DNA from: Polaromonas sp. JS666
GTDB lineage: Bacteria > Pseudomonadota > Gammaproteobacteria > Burkholderiales > Burkholderiaceae_C
DNA: 64,000 nt
Assembly (NCBI RefSeq): GCF_000013865.1
Contig: NC_007948.1
Location: forward strand, 4,386,001-4,450,000
Direction of reading: 5' to 3'
This document shows, in pieces, positions 25,534 through 33,514 of the stretch (position 1 is its first letter; each line of letters begins with the position of its first letter). A program made the position numbers and the translations under genes. The notes below the pieces were generated by a model. It searched no databases. It worked only from the letters and a program-made list of their open reading frames with translations, and was not told the DNA's origin.

Positions 25534-28500
25534 TCAGACCGCAATAGCGGTCCTGGGCAGGGTAAAGAAAAAAGCAGCCCCGCAACCGGGCTCGGATTGC
25601 GCCCACAGCCGCCCGCCGTGCCTGCCGATCACGCGGCTGGCCGAGGCCAGCCCGATGCCGGTGCCGGCAAACTCCGAGGCCGCATGCAAGCGCTGAAACG
25701 GGTTGAACAATTTGTCGGCATACGCCATGTCGAAGCCGGCGCCGTTATCCCGGACCACGAAGACCGGCTGCCCTGCTGCGTCGGGTTGCTGGGTGACGCT
25801 GATGCTCGCCCCGACTTTGCGCGAGGTGAACTTCCAGGCATTGCTCAGCAGGTTTTCCATCACCACACCCACAAGCCGCGAGTCGCCATGCGCCTGCAGA
25901 CCGCTTTCAACATGAACCACGACCCGGCGTTCGGGGTCGCGCGCCTGCCACTCACCCAGAATCCGGCGGGACAGCGCCGACAGGTCCACCAGCTCAGCCC
26001 GTAACTGCGCGCGTGATACCTGTGCCAGCGAGAGCAAATCTTCAATCAGTTGCCCCATCTGCGCCACACCCGTCTGGATGCGCGCCAGGTAGTGCCGGCT
26101 CTTCTCGTTGACATGGCCGGGGAGCTGCTTGGACAGCAGGCGGCTGAACCCGTCAATGGTGTTAAGCGGCGAGCGCAGGTCGTGGGAGACAGAATACGAG
26201 AAGGCCTCAAGCTCCTGGTTTGACAGGCGCAAGGCGGCCTCGATGGTCTTGATCTCGGTGATGTCCGCATCAATGCCCACCCAGTAGGCCAGTTCGCCCC
26301 GCTCGTCAAGCACCGGGGTGGCCCGGGAAGACATGGTGTGGTAGCTGCCGTCCCTGGCGCGCAGGCGGCGGATGTTCTCATACTGCGACCGGCTGGCACT
26401 GGCCAGCTGCCAGCTCGCCTGGACTTCGGGCAGGTCTTCCGGATGGATAGCCGTAAGCCAGCGCGAGCCCGCCCAGTCGCTAAACCGGCCACCCACCAGG
26501 TCAAACCAGGCCTGGTTGTAATAGGTTGGAGCGCCGCTGGGGTCGGCGGTCCAGATCACCTGGGGCGCCCGCTCGGCCAGGGCACGGAACAGGGCCTCCT
26601 GTCGGGTCAGCGCAGCGGTGCGCTCCGCGACTTTTTGTTCCAGCCCCGCATTGAGCCGACCCACTTCTTCCAGCAGCTGGACATTTTCTATGGCGATGGA
26701 AGCGAGCTGCGCCAACTCCATTGCCACATATTCATCCTGCTGGGTGAACTCGCCCTCGTATTTGTCCGAGAGCTGTAGCAAGCCCATGTTTTTTCCGCTC
26801 CGGGCCACCAAGGGTACCGCGAGCCAGCCGCGCATCGCGGGGTGCTTGCCGGCATGGCTGCCAAAGCCGCGCCAGCGCGGGTGCGCCTCCAGCTCGGCCT
26901 GGGTCAGCCGCATGGACCGGTTGGCCTCGCAGACCACGGCGTAAATGCCGGTGCCGTCCGGCGGCTCCATCAGGTCACGGTATGCCGCATATTTCTCGGA
27001 CAAGGACAGCGCATGGACAGCCTGCGCCCAGTCGCTGTTGATGGTCAGGCTCACCGCCGCCTGATGGGTACCAATCACCCCCCGGACCTGCTCCGCAACT
27101 TCCTGCATCGTGCCATCCAGCGTCTGGTGCCAGGTGATGGCCGAGGCGGCGTCGGCGGCGCGCTGCAGGGTGAACAGGTATTCCTGGGCATCCTTTTCGG
27201 CTTTCACCTGCGCGCTCACGTCGAACGCAACCACCAGCCGCGCCGGTCTGCCTTCGTACTGGATCTTGCGGGAAACCGTCTCGACATCGAGGTCGGCGCC
27301 GTCCCTAGATCGGTGCACGCGGCGGTTGACGGGCTTGTGGGCGCCGCTGGCGATTTCGGCCTTCAAGCGCTGGGCTTCAATATCCGAACGGATATCAAAA
27401 ATCGTCATGCTCAGGAGTTCTTCCCGCGTGTAGCCGTAGCGCTCGGTGCACGCCCCATTGACCGCCAAAAAGGCATGCGTCTGGTCGTCGACAATCCACA
27501 TCGGCACCGGTGCCCCCTCAAACAGCGCGGCGTAACGCTGCTCGCTCTCGACGAGCGCCTGCTGGGCCAGCTTGCGCTGTGTGATGTCCCGCTCGACCGC
27601 CACCCAGTGCGTGAAGCCCCCCTGGGAGTCCGCAACGGGAACGATGTCGAGGTCGAGCCAGAACGGCTCGCCACTCTTGGTGTAATTGACCAGCTCGGCC
27701 TGGACCGGCTGCCACGCCCTGAGTGCTGCACCGATGCGATCGAGTTCGGCCCGCTGGGTCTGGGGGCCCTGCAAAATGCGCGGCGTCTTGCCCAGCACTT
27801 CCTCGCGGCTGTAACCGGTGCGGCGCACGAAGGCGTCGTTGACAAAGACAATGCGGGGCCCGGGCTCGCCCAAGGGCACGGCCTCGGTGATCACCACCAT
27901 GTCGTTGAGGCGTGAAATGCTGGACTCCAGCAGGCGCAGGTGCTCACGCGACTCATGTTGCGCAGTGATGTCCTGCAAGGCGCCGGCGAGCCGCACCACC
28001 TTGCCATCCTGCATGAAGGCCTGGCCCTGCGTCCTCACCCAGATGCGCCGGCCGGTCTGCGTGATCATGGGCAACTCCAGGTCCCAAGGGGTGCCGTGCC
28101 CGGTTGCCGCATTGACGGCTGCGATGAAAGTTTTCCGTGCCTCCGGTGGATAGGAGTTGATGGCGTCTTCAGCCCCCCAAGGCGCACCCGGCTCCAGCTC
28201 GTGAATCCGGAGAACCTGCTCCGAACTGCTCAATCGCATGCCGTCAAGCACCAGCTCCCAACCGCCCACCATGGCCATCTCGCCGGTGCGGCGCAACAGG
28301 TCGGTGGTATGAACCAGCGCCAGTTCCGACTGCTTGCGCGCCGTGATGTCCTGGATCACGCCGGTGCGGTAAATCGCCTGCCCGGTCTCGTCGAAATGCG
28401 GCTTGCACAGCTGGTGCATCCAGCGGACATCCCCGGCCGGCGTGATGACGCGGAACTCCACACCGTACTCTGCGCGCTCACCAACGGAGCGCTCGTAGCC

Positions 28501-30222
28501 CTGAACGTAGCGCGCCCTGTCTTCCGGATGCATCATGCTCATGGCCATATCACTGCAGAGCTCGACGGTGCCGGGCGCCAGCCCATACAGCGCGTAAACC
28601 TCTTCCGACCACCAAAGCTGCCCGGTTCGGAAATCAGACTCCCAGTTGCCGATACGGCCCATCCGCTGCGCTTCCAGCAGTTTGCGCTGGGTCTCGCGCA
28701 GCTCGGCATAGCTTTTTGCACGCTCCAGCTGCAACTGCTCCAGCTGCGTAATGTCGGCAAACACCATCAACGCGCCCACCAGACCGTCACGGCCGTGCAT
28801 CGGCCGGTAGCTGCAGCTGATCAGGCGCCCCGCAGGCACGGCGGCATTGCGCACCAGAATGTGCTGCGGTCCACCGCTTTGCCCCTGAAGAGCCTTGTAG
28901 AGCGGCAATTGGTCAAACGCGTACAAGGTGTCAGCGCCAGGCAGATACAGCCCGAGGTGCTGCGGCCATTCGGCGGACAACACCGTCGGGGCCTGCGCCA
29001 GGACAAACAGCCGGGAGGCCGCTTCATTGACCAGCAGCGGGCGGCCAAAGGCATCCACGGCGATCAGGCCTTCCTGCATGCTGTTGACCGTCAGGTCCAG
29101 TGTGGCACGTGACTGCTGGCTGCGCGCCAGCTCGGCCTCCAGGTCCTGCTCGCGCTGCTGGAGCGACTCGGCCATGGCGTTGAAACCGTCGGCAATTTTG
29201 GTGAACTCACCCGCGTCATGAACCGAATGCATCGGGATGCGTACATCCAGCTGGCCTTTCTGGAGCAAGCGGGTCGCGTCAAGAATTTCCCGGGTAGGCT
29301 TCACGATGGTGCGCCCGCCCATCATCCAGGCAATCCAGGCGCCGAGAAATGCCACCAGCGCGAGCACGGCCAACTCAAGCCCCAGCTGACGCTGGCCAGG
29401 CCCCACCACGAGGTCACGGTTGATGCTGATTGCGACAAAAAAGGCCGAGTCTGCCGAGGCACCGCTGGGCATGAATGCCCAGAGCCGCAGCTCACCCGAG
29501 GCATCCTTCCCCTCGCGCACCCCGGTGCTCTTGGCCTGCACGGCCTCGCGGAGCACCACACTGGCAACCTTTTGTCCGACCTTGATGGGAAGCGCGGGCT
29601 TGCTCGCCAGCAGCACACCGTTGCGGTCATGGATGCCCACCGCGGCACCAGGTGGCAGCTGAATGGCGGCAACCGACTTGGCCATCTCGGTCAAATCGAC
29701 CGCGACATAGACAACCCGCAAGACCTGCCCGTCCGCGCCGAGCACCGGTAATGCAAACGTGATACTGGGTTTTCCCGACAGTCGCCCCAGGATGTAGTCG
29801 CCGGCGACAAAACTGCGGCGGGTTACTGCGGCGCGAAAGTAGTCGCGATCCCCCAGATAGGCCGGCTGACTGCTGTCGACTCCGTGGCAACGCGCGTAAC
29901 CGTCAACGCCAACGATGCCCAGGTTGGCGTAGATGGAAAAGTTTTCCCGCAAGGTTTTGAAATACCGCTGGCAGTCCAGGGACTTTTCGCTGGTCAGGCC
30001 GGGGACGTTGGCGATCGAAATCAGCAGCTGGTGGGCTGAGTCGACCATCCGCTCCTGGTTGGCGGCCACCAGCGAAGCTGCAAACTGCAGGTTGGCGGTG
30101 GCCCGGTTGATGGCCGCATCCGAGTTGACCCAGGCCTTGAAAATGGACAGGCCAAACAGCGGGACAATCGCCGCAACCACCAGCATGACCAGGCGCGTCC
30201 GCAGCGTCATCCGGCCCGTCAT
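25534..30222 (-). CDS. 1562-aa membrane sensor histidine kinase (Cache-HAMP-PAS-GAF-PAS-HisKA)
   Basis: A very large membrane kinase. Domains in order: TM1 (about residues 9-30); periplasmic Cache-type sensor (35-275, with YLGDRDYFRAAVTRRSFVAG); TM2 (280-301); HAMP (305-358); PAS1 (370-495); PAS2 (515-630); PAS3 (640-757); PAS4, LOV-like (762-885); PAS5 (890-1005); GAF (1015-1185); PAS6 (1205-1325); HisKA with His1347 in SYSVSHDLRSPL; HATPase with NLLSNAWKF, DNGAGFD and GTGIGLAS (1440-1560). It has no receiver domain of its own. PAS4 resembles LOV domains, but the photoactive Cys position reads GKTPRILQG. The gene lies between two response regulator genes. Ligands are unknown; PAS count and boundaries are estimates. 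Confidence 0.93.
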   Translation of the reverse strand: MTGRMTLRTRLVMLVVAAIVPLFGLSIFKAWVNSDAAINRATANLQFAASLVAANQERMVDSAHQLLISIANVPGLTSEKSLDCQRYFKTLRENFSIYANLGIVGVDGYARCHGVDSSQPAYLGDRDYFRAAVTRRSFVAGDYILGRLSGKPSITFALPVLGADGQVLRVVYVAVDLTEMAKSVAAIQLPPGAAVGIHDRNGVLLASKPALPIKVGQKVASVVLREAVQAKSTGVREGKDASGELRLWAFMPSGASADSAFFVAISINRDLVVGPGQRQLGLELAVLALVAFLGAWIAWMMGGRTIVKPTREILDATRLLQKGQLDVRIPMHSVHDAGEFTKIADGFNAMAESLQQREQDLEAELARSQQSRATLDLTVNSMQEGLIAVDAFGRPLLVNEAASRLFVLAQAPTVLSAEWPQHLGLYLPGADTLYAFDQLPLYKALQGQSGGPQHILVRNAAVPAGRLISCSYRPMHGRDGLVGALMVFADITQLEQLQLERAKSYAELRETQRKLLEAQRMGRIGNWESDFRTGQLWWSEEVYALYGLAPGTVELCSDMAMSMMHPEDRARYVQGYERSVGERAEYGVEFRVITPAGDVRWMHQLCKPHFDETGQAIYRTGVIQDITARKQSELALVHTTDLLRRTGEMAMVGGWELVLDGMRLSSSEQVLRIHELEPGAPWGAEDAINSYPPEARKTFIAAVNAATGHGTPWDLELPMITQTGRRIWVRTQGQAFMQDGKVVRLAGALQDITAQHESREHLRLLESSISRLNDMVVITEAVPLGEPGPRIVFVNDAFVRRTGYSREEVLGKTPRILQGPQTQRAELDRIGAALRAWQPVQAELVNYTKSGEPFWLDLDIVPVADSQGGFTHWVAVERDITQRKLAQQALVESEQRYAALFEGAPVPMWIVDDQTHAFLAVNGACTERYGYTREELLSMTIFDIRSDIEAQRLKAEIASGAHKPVNRRVHRSRDGADLDVETVSRKIQYEGRPARLVVAFDVSAQVKAEKDAQEYLFTLQRAADAASAITWHQTLDGTMQEVAEQVRGVIGTHQAAVSLTINSDWAQAVHALSLSEKYAAYRDLMEPPDGTGIYAVVCEANRSMRLTQAELEAHPRWRGFGSHAGKHPAMRGWLAVPLVARSGKNMGLLQLSDKYEGEFTQQDEYVAMELAQLASIAIENVQLLEEVGRLNAGLEQKVAERTAALTRQEALFRALAERAPQVIWTADPSGAPTYYNQAWFDLVGGRFSDWAGSRWLTAIHPEDLPEVQASWQLASASRSQYENIRRLRARDGSYHTMSSRATPVLDERGELAYWVGIDADITEIKTIEAALRLSNQELEAFSYSVSHDLRSPLNTIDGFSRLLSKQLPGHVNEKSRHYLARIQTGVAQMGQLIEDLLSLAQVSRAQLRAELVDLSALSRRILGEWQARDPERRVVVHVESGLQAHGDSRLVGVVMENLLSNAWKFTSRKVGASISVTQQPDAAGQPVFVVRDNGAGFDMAYADKLFNPFQRLHAASEFAGTGIGLASASRVIGRHGGRLWAQSEPGCGAAFFFTLPRTAIAV

Positions 30223-30270
30223 CGCATCAGCCTTTCAATTGGCGTGCCCGCCGCAGCGCACGATCTGGCA

Positions 30271-30288
30271 TGCCTGCTGACGCAGGCA
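30271..30288. other. Hairpin between response regulator and giant kinase genes
   Basis: TGCCTGC and GCAGGCA form a perfect 7-bp stem with a 4-nt loop in the 115-bp gap between the single-domain response regulator and the large kinase. It could lower read-through or stabilise the upstream message. There is no T-run. Confidence 0.45.
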
Positions 30289-30337
30289 CGACCCGCATCA
30301 GGCGGTGGAGCCTGAATGCCGGACGCGGCGCGTATCG

Positions 30338-30778
30338 TCATCCCGTCGCAATTGACTCATTGACGTCCAGCCAATAGGCCTGCAGGCAATTGAGTTTTTC
30401 GGTGAAATCCCCAAAGTCGACCGGCTTGCGCACAAAACCGTTGGCGCCGCTCTGGTAGCAGGCCACGATGTCGGACTGCTCGCTGGAGGAGGTCAGCATC
30501 ACCACCGGCACCAGCGCCGTCAGGGGATTGCTGCGGACACTGCGCAGCACGTCCAGACCGGACAGCTTGGGCAGCTTCATGTCCAGCAGGATCAGCGACG
30601 GCTGTTTTTGGGTATCACGGCCGGCATGGCTGCCCTGCCCGAACAGGTAGTCCAGCGCCTGGGCGCCATCGCGCGCGACCGCAATTTCGGCGGACACGCC
30701 CTGCTCTTCCAGCGTCAGCACAGTCAGTTCAAGGTGGTCGGGATTGTCTTCAACGACCAGTATCAGCTTGTGGTTCAT
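30338..30778 (-). CDS. Single-domain response regulator (Rcp1-like)
   Basis: A 146-aa stand-alone receiver with the acidic pair in LVVEDNPDHLEL, phospho-Asp in LILLDMKLPKLSG, Thr/Ser in VVMLTSSSEQ and Lys in FVRKPVDF. The long insert after the second strand and the overall pattern match Rcp1-type regulators, partners of phytochrome-like kinases. It has no output domain, so it probably works as a phosphate relay or by protein contact. It is the first gene of the minus-strand signalling block. Upstream (30779-30954) is an AT-rich intergenic region with an inverted repeat TTGTTGC/GCAACAA at 30924-30939, the likely promoter zone. Confidence 0.93.
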   Translation of the reverse strand: MNHKLILVVEDNPDHLELTVLTLEEQGVSAEIAVARDGAQALDYLFGQGSHAGRDTQKQPSLILLDMKLPKLSGLDVLRSVRSNPLTALVPVVMLTSSSEQSDIVACYQSGANGFVRKPVDFGDFTEKLNCLQAYWLDVNESIATG

Positions 30779-30954
30779 GAGTTCCCCCGATTACGGCTAT
30801 CAGTTTCCCTGAGATTTTATGGTTTTAATCAGATCAAGGATTTGGACTCATATGTTACGTTTCCTTACTTTCGTGATTTACGGCATGGAAGTGTCGAATC
30901 TTTGCTGTCGTTTGGTTGCTCTTTTGTTGCTCGCAACAACGCCCATGCCCTGGA

Positions 30955-31977
30955 TTACCAGCGGGGAATGGCCTCGTCCTTGAGTTGCCCGCGCAGTTCA
31001 GCGTAATCGGGCACGACCGCCCGTACAGTGTCCCAGAAACGCGGGCTGTGATCCATCACCCGCAGGTGGCTCAACTCGTGAACCACCACGTAGTCGATCA
31101 CCGACGGCTTGAAATGAATCAGCCGCCAGTTCAGCCGGATGGAGCCGTCGGCGCTGGCGCTGCCCCAGCGCGTGCCGGCACTGCTCAGGCTCAGCTTGCG
31201 CCACTGCACCCCCAGATGCGGTGCGAAATGATCCAGCCGCTCGGTGAAAATGCGCTTGGCCTGGCGCATCAGCCAAGCCTGCACGGTATCGCGGATCTGC
31301 TCGGGCGTGGCGCTGTGGGGCAGGCCCACGTGCAGGCTCAGCTGCACCTCGCCAGGCAGTTTGTTGTGGGGCGGCTCGTTGCCTGCATGGCGCACAGCCC
31401 CGTCGACACGGGTTTTAAGCTCCGCGCCCACGCCGCCAAACGCGTGGCGCGAATCGATCGCCACCATGACCGGCTCACCCAGAAAAGGAAGGGTGACGCC
31501 ATCTTTCCAATCGATGCGTGCCGACTCAAGCCGGTGATGGCGCTCGCGGCTTTCCTGCAGCTTCTTCAGGATCCAGCCCGACTTTTCCAGCACGGCCTTG
31601 TCAATGTCATACAGCGGCACCCACTTGGGCGCACTGACCGCGAGTCCGTCGGTACCCACCGAGAATCCGATGGTGCGGCGTTTGCCCCGCCTGAATTCAT
31701 AGGCCACCAACACGCCATCGAGCAGGGCCTCGCGCTTGGCGCGTGGGTGACGGAAGGTGGCGGGTGCCAACGCCTGCTGCAGGGTCTGGGGGGAAAGAGC
31801 ATCAGTGGACGGACTGGTAATTGCTATTTTTTCAATAGCAGAATGCGCAGGTTTTTCAGGGTTTTTCGGCAGTATTTCGTTCAACGCCGGCGCAGCTTCA
31901 GAACCTGCGGCGTTCGCAGGAGGTGCCGGCTCCCGCTCAAAGAGATCGAGAGTGAGCTGGACAAGCCTTTGCATCAT
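30955..31977 (-). CDS. YgjP-type metal-dependent hydrolase (SprT/DUF45 family)
   Basis: A 340-aa protein with the zinc-metallopeptidase-like motif VVVHELSHLRVMDHSPRFWD near the C-terminus. SSAGTRWGSASADGSIRLNW is the other conserved block of the YgjP/DUF45 family. The first 75 residues are a low-complexity, Ala/Pro-rich linker not shared by the family, and part of it is encoded by a short palindrome (31822-31840). Family proteins of about 240 aa lack this extension. The role is unknown; a peptidase is inferred from the HExxH motif. It follows plsC, gmhB and glyS on the same strand, the conserved betaproteobacterial order. Confidence 0.9.
   Translation of the reverse strand: MMQRLVQLTLDLFEREPAPPANAAGSEAAPALNEILPKNPEKPAHSAIEKIAITSPSTDALSPQTLQQALAPATFRHPRAKREALLDGVLVAYEFRRGKRRTIGFSVGTDGLAVSAPKWVPLYDIDKAVLEKSGWILKKLQESRERHHRLESARIDWKDGVTLPFLGEPVMVAIDSRHAFGGVGAELKTRVDGAVRHAGNEPPHNKLPGEVQLSLHVGLPHSATPEQIRDTVQAWLMRQAKRIFTERLDHFAPHLGVQWRKLSLSSAGTRWGSASADGSIRLNWRLIHFKPSVIDYVVVHELSHLRVMDHSPRFWDTVRAVVPDYAELRGQLKDEAIPRW
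31822..31840. repeat. Short AT-rich palindrome inside the ygjP-like gene
   Basis: TGCTATT and AATAGCA form a 7-bp stem with a 5-nt loop, in frame within the disordered N-terminal part of the YgjP-like protein. A related TAGCT...AATAGCA sequence occurs in the intergenic region near 44928-44947. Both look like members of a small dispersed repeat. Confidence 0.5.
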
Positions 31978-32039
31978 GGCAGTTTAGCGGGCGCGGCGGC
32001 CGGGCACCAGACCGATCACGGATTGCACGCCTGAATGGC

Positions 32040-32810
32040 TCAGGCCGCTGGCACGGTTGGCACAGCGCCACCGACGGTGGTGTAAGCCTCCGGGTCGAGG
32101 CGGTGCATCTCGGCTTCAATCCACGCTTCCACTTCCCGCATCAGTTCATCGGGTTTTCGGCCGGTGCTGTCGATCGGCTTGCCGATCGAGATGTCCACCA
32201 CGCCCGGCCTTTTGATGAAGGCTTTGCGCGGCCAGCACTTGGCCGACGTCACGGCAATCGGAATGACAGGCGCGCCGGTCTCAATGGCCAGGCGGGTCCC
32301 CCCGGATTTGTAAACCCCTTTTTGCCCGCGCGGGATTCGTGTGCCCTCGGGGAACATGATCACCCAGGTGCCCTGGCTCATCAGCCGCTTGCCCTGCGCG
32401 ACGACCTTGTTGAAGGCCTGCGCCCGCTGGCTGCGGTCGATGTGGATCATGTCCATGCGCGCCATGGCCCAGCCAAAAAACGGCACGTAAAGCAGCTCTT
32501 TCTTGAACACGTAGGCCAGCGGATGCGGCATCAGCGTAGGCATGCAAAACGTCTCCCAGGTGCTCTGGTGCTTGACCAGCAGCACCGCGGCGCTGGTTTT
32601 GCCCGTGGGCAGGTTTTCCCAGCCCGTCACCCGGTTTTTGATGCCGAGAATCACCGTGCCGCTGCTGACGGCCAGGCGCAGCCAGCCGGCGCACATCCAG
32701 TACATCGTGGTGCTGCTGACGAAGATGGAGGCAATGATCACGAAAATGGCCCACGGAATCACCGTGAGGGCCATCCACAGAATGTGCAGAATGGATCGAA
32801 TCAGGGGCAT
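32040..32810 (-). CDS. plsC: 1-acyl-sn-glycerol-3-phosphate acyltransferase
   Basis: A 256-aa membrane acyltransferase. An N-terminal hydrophobic region (about residues 5-60) is followed by the catalytic motif LLVKHQSTWETFCMP (HX4E, in place of the more common HX4D), IHIDRSQRAQA, the substrate-binding FPEGTRIPRG and VIPIAVTSAKCW. It converts lysophosphatidic acid to phosphatidic acid in phospholipid synthesis at the inner membrane. The Glu variant is, from memory, regular in beta- and some gammaproteobacterial PlsC/NlaA proteins. It lies between gmhB and the ygjP-like gene. Confidence 0.95.
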   Translation of the reverse strand: MPLIRSILHILWMALTVIPWAIFVIIASIFVSSTTMYWMCAGWLRLAVSSGTVILGIKNRVTGWENLPTGKTSAAVLLVKHQSTWETFCMPTLMPHPLAYVFKKELLYVPFFGWAMARMDMIHIDRSQRAQAFNKVVAQGKRLMSQGTWVIMFPEGTRIPRGQKGVYKSGGTRLAIETGAPVIPIAVTSAKCWPRKAFIKRPGVVDISIGKPIDSTGRKPDELMREVEAWIEAEMHRLDPEAYTTVGGAVPTVPAA

Positions 32811-32905
32811 GTCAGGTGTTTCCGGCGTTCGGGGTGAATTTGAAAGTTCTCTGAAGGCCTGCAGCCACTACACCCCTACTTCACGGGCACAGTCAGCTAT
32901 CTTCT

Positions 32906-33478
32906 TTATAGCGACGCTGGTGCGGGCCGGGCACTGCGCTCCAGGATGAAGTCGGCAAAGGCCGACAGGTCGCGATGCACCAAGGTGCCCGGCGGCATGC
33001 CTTCGGGCGGCACGCCGTTGCGGTATTGCGCCGACTTGCCGGTGAGCACCAGGTGCGGCTCGCAGCCGGCCGCGGCCCCCGCCAGCAGATCGCGCAGGGA
33101 ATCGCCGGCGGTGGGCACCCCCTTGAGTGGCACACCAAAACGCGCGCCAATCTGCTCGAACAGGCCCGGCAGCGGTTTGCGGCAGTTACAGCTTTCCTCG
33201 GGGCTGTGCGGACAGTAAAACACGGCATCGACGCGCCCGCCGAGGGCGGCCAGCATCTTGTTCATTTTGGCGTGTATCGCATTGAGCGAGGCCACATCAA
33301 ACAAGCCCCGCCCCAGGCCTGACTGGTTGGATGCAATGACGACATGCCAGCCTGCATGGTTGAGCCGGGCAATCGCCTCCAGCGCACCGGGCAGCGGCAG
33401 CCATTCCTCCGGCGTCTTGACGAAGTCGTCGCTGTCGCTGTTGATGGTGCCGTCGCGGTCAAGGATGACGAGTTTCAT
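32906..33478 (-). CDS. gmhB: D-glycero-beta-D-manno-heptose-1,7-bisphosphate 7-phosphatase
   Basis: A 190-aa HAD phosphatase. Motif I is LVILDRDGTINSDSDDF, motif II is VIASNQSGLGRG and the zinc loop is CPHSPEESCNCRKP, which marks GmhB and histidinol-phosphatase relatives. The Lys and Asp motifs follow in CRKPLPGL and PTAGDSLRDL. It removes the 7-phosphate in ADP-heptose synthesis for the LPS core. The ATG at 33478 is preferred to an earlier one at 33490 since the HAD motif starts within a few residues. Confidence 0.95.
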   Translation of the reverse strand: MKLVILDRDGTINSDSDDFVKTPEEWLPLPGALEAIARLNHAGWHVVIASNQSGLGRGLFDVASLNAIHAKMNKMLAALGGRVDAVFYCPHSPEESCNCRKPLPGLFEQIGARFGVPLKGVPTAGDSLRDLLAGAAAGCEPHLVLTGKSAQYRNGVPPEGMPPGTLVHRDLSAFADFILERSARPAPASL

Positions 33479-33514
33479 GGTGCTTTGCATTGAAGGGTCA
33501 GACTGCGAGGGGGC

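Noticed and set aside
32040..32810. plsC as catalytically dead because of HX4E instead of HX4D
   Set aside because: The Glu variant (KHQSTWE) is, as I recall, regular in related PlsC proteins and the other motifs are intact.
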